A stretch of 7,251 nucleotides of DNA, from the NCBI GenBank assembly GCA_017438085.1, contig JAFRWH010000004.1:1-7251 (forward strand), given 5' to 3'. Each line of letters begins with the position of its first letter. The stretch's first letter is position 1. The DNA comes from Bacillota bacterium. Its GTDB lineage: Bacteria > Bacillota_A > Clostridia > Peptostreptococcales > Anaerovoracaceae. A program made the translations under genes and the position numbers. The notes beneath the pieces are model-generated. The model was given only the letters and a program-made list of their open reading frames with translations, searched no databases and was not told the DNA's origin. This document shows, one piece after another, positions 6,301-7,251 of this stretch.

Positions 6301-7124
6301 GCAGCTTCCTCCTTCGCATCGTCCAGATCGGCCTGCGCCTTGTCAAGTTCCTCGTTGGCCTCCCCAATAAGCTCGTCATAGCGGTTCTGGGCTCTGGCCT
6401 CCCCGAAAGGCTTAAGACTGTCTGTCACATCGTCTACATAATCGTCGTAATCCTTTGCAAAGGCCACCTTTCCTTCCGCGCCGGCCAGCAGAGCATAGGC
6501 CGCAGTATAATAATCCACCGTGAAGTTTTCGTCCTGTATATACATAAAGGCGCCCACGCTGCCGGAACCGATGGAAGCCGTGCCGCGCTCAACGCTTATG
6601 TAGTAGGGGCTGGCGACTACGCCGACTATAGTGTAATAGTCCCTGGCAAGGTCCTCGGCGTGATCCTCCCCCGGATCCACGTAAAAGCTTTCGCCAATAG
6701 ACAGATCCAGGTTTTCCAGCAGCATTTTATCCACAACGCATTCGTTTATGCCTATAGGCATGCGGCCCTTCTTAAGGACCAGAGTGTTGATCTCCTCCGG
6801 GAGCCCGTAGATCTTGACTACCAGATCTCGCTCCGCTCCCTTTGCAAAGGCATCCAGCTGATGTGAACCTTCAACCATAGCTATCTCCGGCTGAGCCCTG
6901 AGCTCGTCAAGATCATCTTCAGTAAGCCCTAAAGTCGACAAAACCTGGATGTCCATGAAACGCTTGTCGTCCATGTAATTATCCAGGGTCATCTTCATAT
7001 CCGGCGCAGTAGCTTTAAGGCCTGACAAAAAGGCCACTGCCAAAGCCACCAGCACCAGAATCGAGATAAATCTCGTCCTCGTATTCTTAATTTCACGGAA
7101 AAAATCTTTGGTGAGCGCTTTCAT
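3306..7124 (-). CDS. FtsX-like ABC transporter permease with long extracytoplasmic coiled-coil hairpin
   Basis: This 1272-aa integral membrane subunit belongs to a type VII (MacB/LolC/FtsX-class) ABC transporter. In order it has TM1 (about 18-36); a MacB-type extracytoplasmic segment (about 40-250); a heptad-repeat arm (274-425); a non-repetitive acidic segment (426-538); a second heptad arm (539-690); and TM2-4 (about 742-767, 793-816, 838-862). TM5 (about 912-935), a second extracytoplasmic domain (about 940-1135) and TM6-8 (about 1139-1160, 1194-1218, 1236-1256) follow. The two FtsX domains carry matching coupling-helix motifs: QRIQIGSLKALGYSR (771-785) and RQRELATIKVLGF (1170-1182). Family members usually move lipids or lipoproteins, or transmit ATPase movement to extracellular partners; no substrate can be named here. 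The heptads resemble the xxxLxxG repeats known from YhgE/Pip-type proteins. The ATG is four bases after the ATPase stop with only a weak ribosome site, so translational coupling is likely. The reading frame is intact throughout. Confidence 0.92.
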   Translation of the reverse strand: MKALTKDFFREIKNTRTRFISILVLVALAVAFLSGLKATAPDMKMTLDNYMDDKRFMDIQVLSTLGLTEDDLDELRAQPEIAMVEGSHQLDAFAKGAERDLVVKIYGLPEEINTLVLKKGRMPIGINECVVDKMLLENLDLSIGESFYVDPGEDHAEDLARDYYTIVGVVASPYYISVERGTASIGSGSVGAFMYIQDENFTVDYYTAAYALLAGAEGKVAFAKDYDDYVDDVTDSLKPFGEARAQNRYDELIGEANEELDKAQADLDDAKEEAAQKIADAEKELADARRKLDNGWRELAEGRQTLKTESDDAWQKIADAETELADGWAELEDARTELEKGEKELADAKKELEDAEKELTDGKAELDDAKAQLDDARKQLDDGYAEAEKGKKELDDAESQLESGEDELSAGWDSYNSGLKQLEAAKQQLEDNRPLYEAAKRYLPEAESRVGDLRQQWNDRDPETDVKSYAGDLLEQSYKAAEDGGLDEDQLGRIRDTIDGVENRIEEEEDIDGLIDEGFDSVDDYIAQAEALIDEFEAGEREIAAGEKKLADAKAQLDRGRRRLDSGWSQYYKGLEEYEAGLKELEEGEQEYQDGLAKYQDGVKEYEDGLAKYQDGLKKYEDGAKELADGRKKYQDGLAEYYDGKAELDRNKEELPEKIADAQRELDKALAELSKGEADYKKGYDDYLKGKEEAGETIADYQEKLYDARREISKITGCEWYILSRSSNPGYLGFGQDADRMANLASVFPVLFFLVAALVCLTTMTRMVDDQRIQIGSLKALGYSRFAISMKYLAYGALPALIGAILGLLAGYILFPSMIFTAWQIMYEVPKLTLRQYTDISAFSVIAAVACTTLATLWACISTLREVPAQLMRPKAPAAGKRVFLEYIKPLWKRLGFFQKLTARNLFRYQKRFWMTVIGIGGCTALIIAGIGLRYSLLATMSRQYDELFLYQAQLSVSKDIIDEDRAAVESYIYGKEGILDVMPCYMNSVTAETDAYRTTAYIQVCEPEDLSRFVDVHVLGTKEKLELQDGGVIINQKLSELLGVKVGDSFTVDSGGRSQLKVQGINEHYLAHFIYLTPRTYREAFGKSFVPNTYQLKLENNGDELCSSIFERFMKMDGASGTSRVADIKDTYLGSMERIDFVVIIVILCAAALAIVVLYNLSNINITERQRELATIKVLGFYDGEVSAYIYRENIILTIIGIILGILGGHVLHVWLVHSVEIDLMMFGRDTDTRCYIYAAILTTVFSVIVNVMAHFRMKKINMVESLKSAE
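5055..6305 (-). other. Mirror-symmetric heptad hairpin region of the permease
   Basis: This covers residues 274-690 of the permease. Ala or Gly occurs at 274-302 (5 heptads), then after a register break at 313-425 (17 heptads). After a non-repetitive tip (426-538) it occurs at 539-644 (16 heptads), and after a break at 662-690 (5 heptads). Paired positions sum to 964 (274+690, 302+662, 320+644, 425+539), so the arms mirror one another. Leu or Tyr usually lies three residues before each small residue. This pattern fits two antiparallel helices packed closely through small residues. The residue pattern is read directly; the hairpin structure is inferred. Confidence 0.75.
5193..5360 (-). repeat. 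Tandem 21-bp repeat array inside the permease gene (about 8 units)
   Basis: Eight consecutive 21-base units start at 5193, 5214, 5235, 5256, 5277, 5298, 5319 and 5340. Each encodes a heptad of the form xxx-(Tyr/Leu)-x-(Asp/Glu)-Gly. The units at 5277 and 5319 are identical at 20 of 21 bases, and the first half of the 5340 unit repeats them again. The others have diverged in third positions. Unit length is a multiple of three, so gain or loss of units keeps the frame. Confidence 0.8.
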
Positions 7125-7128
7125 GGCA

Positions 7129-7251
7129 CTACCACTCTATTTCTTCCACAGGCGTAGGCTGCGGATTGAGGCTCATCTCATCCGCCCTGCCGTTTTTTAT
7201 GCGGATCACGCGGTCCGCCATGGGGGTTATTGCGCTGTTGTGGGTTATGAC
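7129..7251 (-). CDS. ABC transporter ATP-binding protein, C-terminal 40 codons (5' part outside window)
   Basis: The minus strand is open from the right edge to a TAG at 7129-7131. It encodes VITHNSAITPMADRVIRI followed by KNGR and a tail ending in EEIEW. The VITHN motif holds the H-loop histidine of ABC ATPases. The MADRVIRIKNGR segment matches the closing strands of MacB/LolD-type ATPases, and the N-P-x-P...IEW ending is usual for ATPases paired with long FtsX-like permeases. Walker A, Walker B and the signature motif lie beyond the window. The gene precedes the permease by four bases in the same direction, so the two are co-transcribed and together form the exporter: this subunit is the cytoplasmic ATP-hydrolysing dimer. 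The operon promoter is not in the window. Confidence 0.88.
   Translation of the reverse strand, partial: VITHNSAITPMADRVIRIKNGRADEMSLNPQPTPVEEIEW

Noticed and set aside
5697..6866. Plus-strand open frame (389 codons) opposite the permease heptad region
   Set aside because: Its hydrophobic repeats are the antisense image of the Glu/Asp/Lys/Leu heptads. There is no start signal and no family resemblance.

Overview
The window reads as a chromosomal segment of an anaerobic Bacillota bacterium, most likely Clostridia. The reasons are strong AGGAGG-type ribosome binding sites, extended -10 promoters, a stand-alone cysteine-rich Fe-S protein, a stomatin-like SPFH protein and a very large FtsX-type permease with a long heptad-repeat arm. 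This assignment is inference from gene content and style; no rRNA or other phylogenetic marker is present. There are no mobile elements, tRNA/rRNA genes or CRISPR arrays, and no intergenic stretch exceeds about 175 bases.

Layout from left to right. (1) Bases 1-837 (+) hold one open frame joining the C-terminal part of a GNAT acetyltransferase to a complete pyroglutamyl-peptidase I; it runs in from beyond the left edge. (2) A strong bidirectional hairpin terminator (864-890) separates it from (3) a convergent minus-strand gene (925-1575) for a small two-motif cysteine-rich (CCG/HdrB-like) protein. (4) A 174-base divergent promoter region (1576-1749) carries an extended -10 element for each side. 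(5) A two-gene plus-strand operon follows: an intact SPFH/stomatin-like membrane protein (1750-2637) and, 19 bases later, an unrecognised single-pass membrane protein with a His/Cys cluster (2657-3223). (6) A second bidirectional terminator (3234-3280) faces (7) a minus-strand ABC exporter operon: the last 40 codons of the ATPase (7129-7251), then after 4 bases the 1272-aa permease (3306-7124).

The transporter genes form one machine: a MacB/LolCDE-class ATPase drives a permease with eight predicted membrane segments, in an FtsX-duplicated arrangement. The SPFH gene and its neighbour probably work together at the membrane; the usual NfeD partner of SPFH proteins is not seen.

The most striking signal is inside the permease. 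Its extracytoplasmic insert has a small residue (Ala/Gly) at every seventh position in two arms that mirror each other exactly about residue 482. Both arms have the same register break, as expected for one long antiparallel helical hairpin of about 23 nm with a non-repetitive acidic 113-residue tip. The other items worth checking are the GNAT-Pcp fusion, the degenerate second Fe-S motif, and the His/Cys cluster in the SPFH partner.
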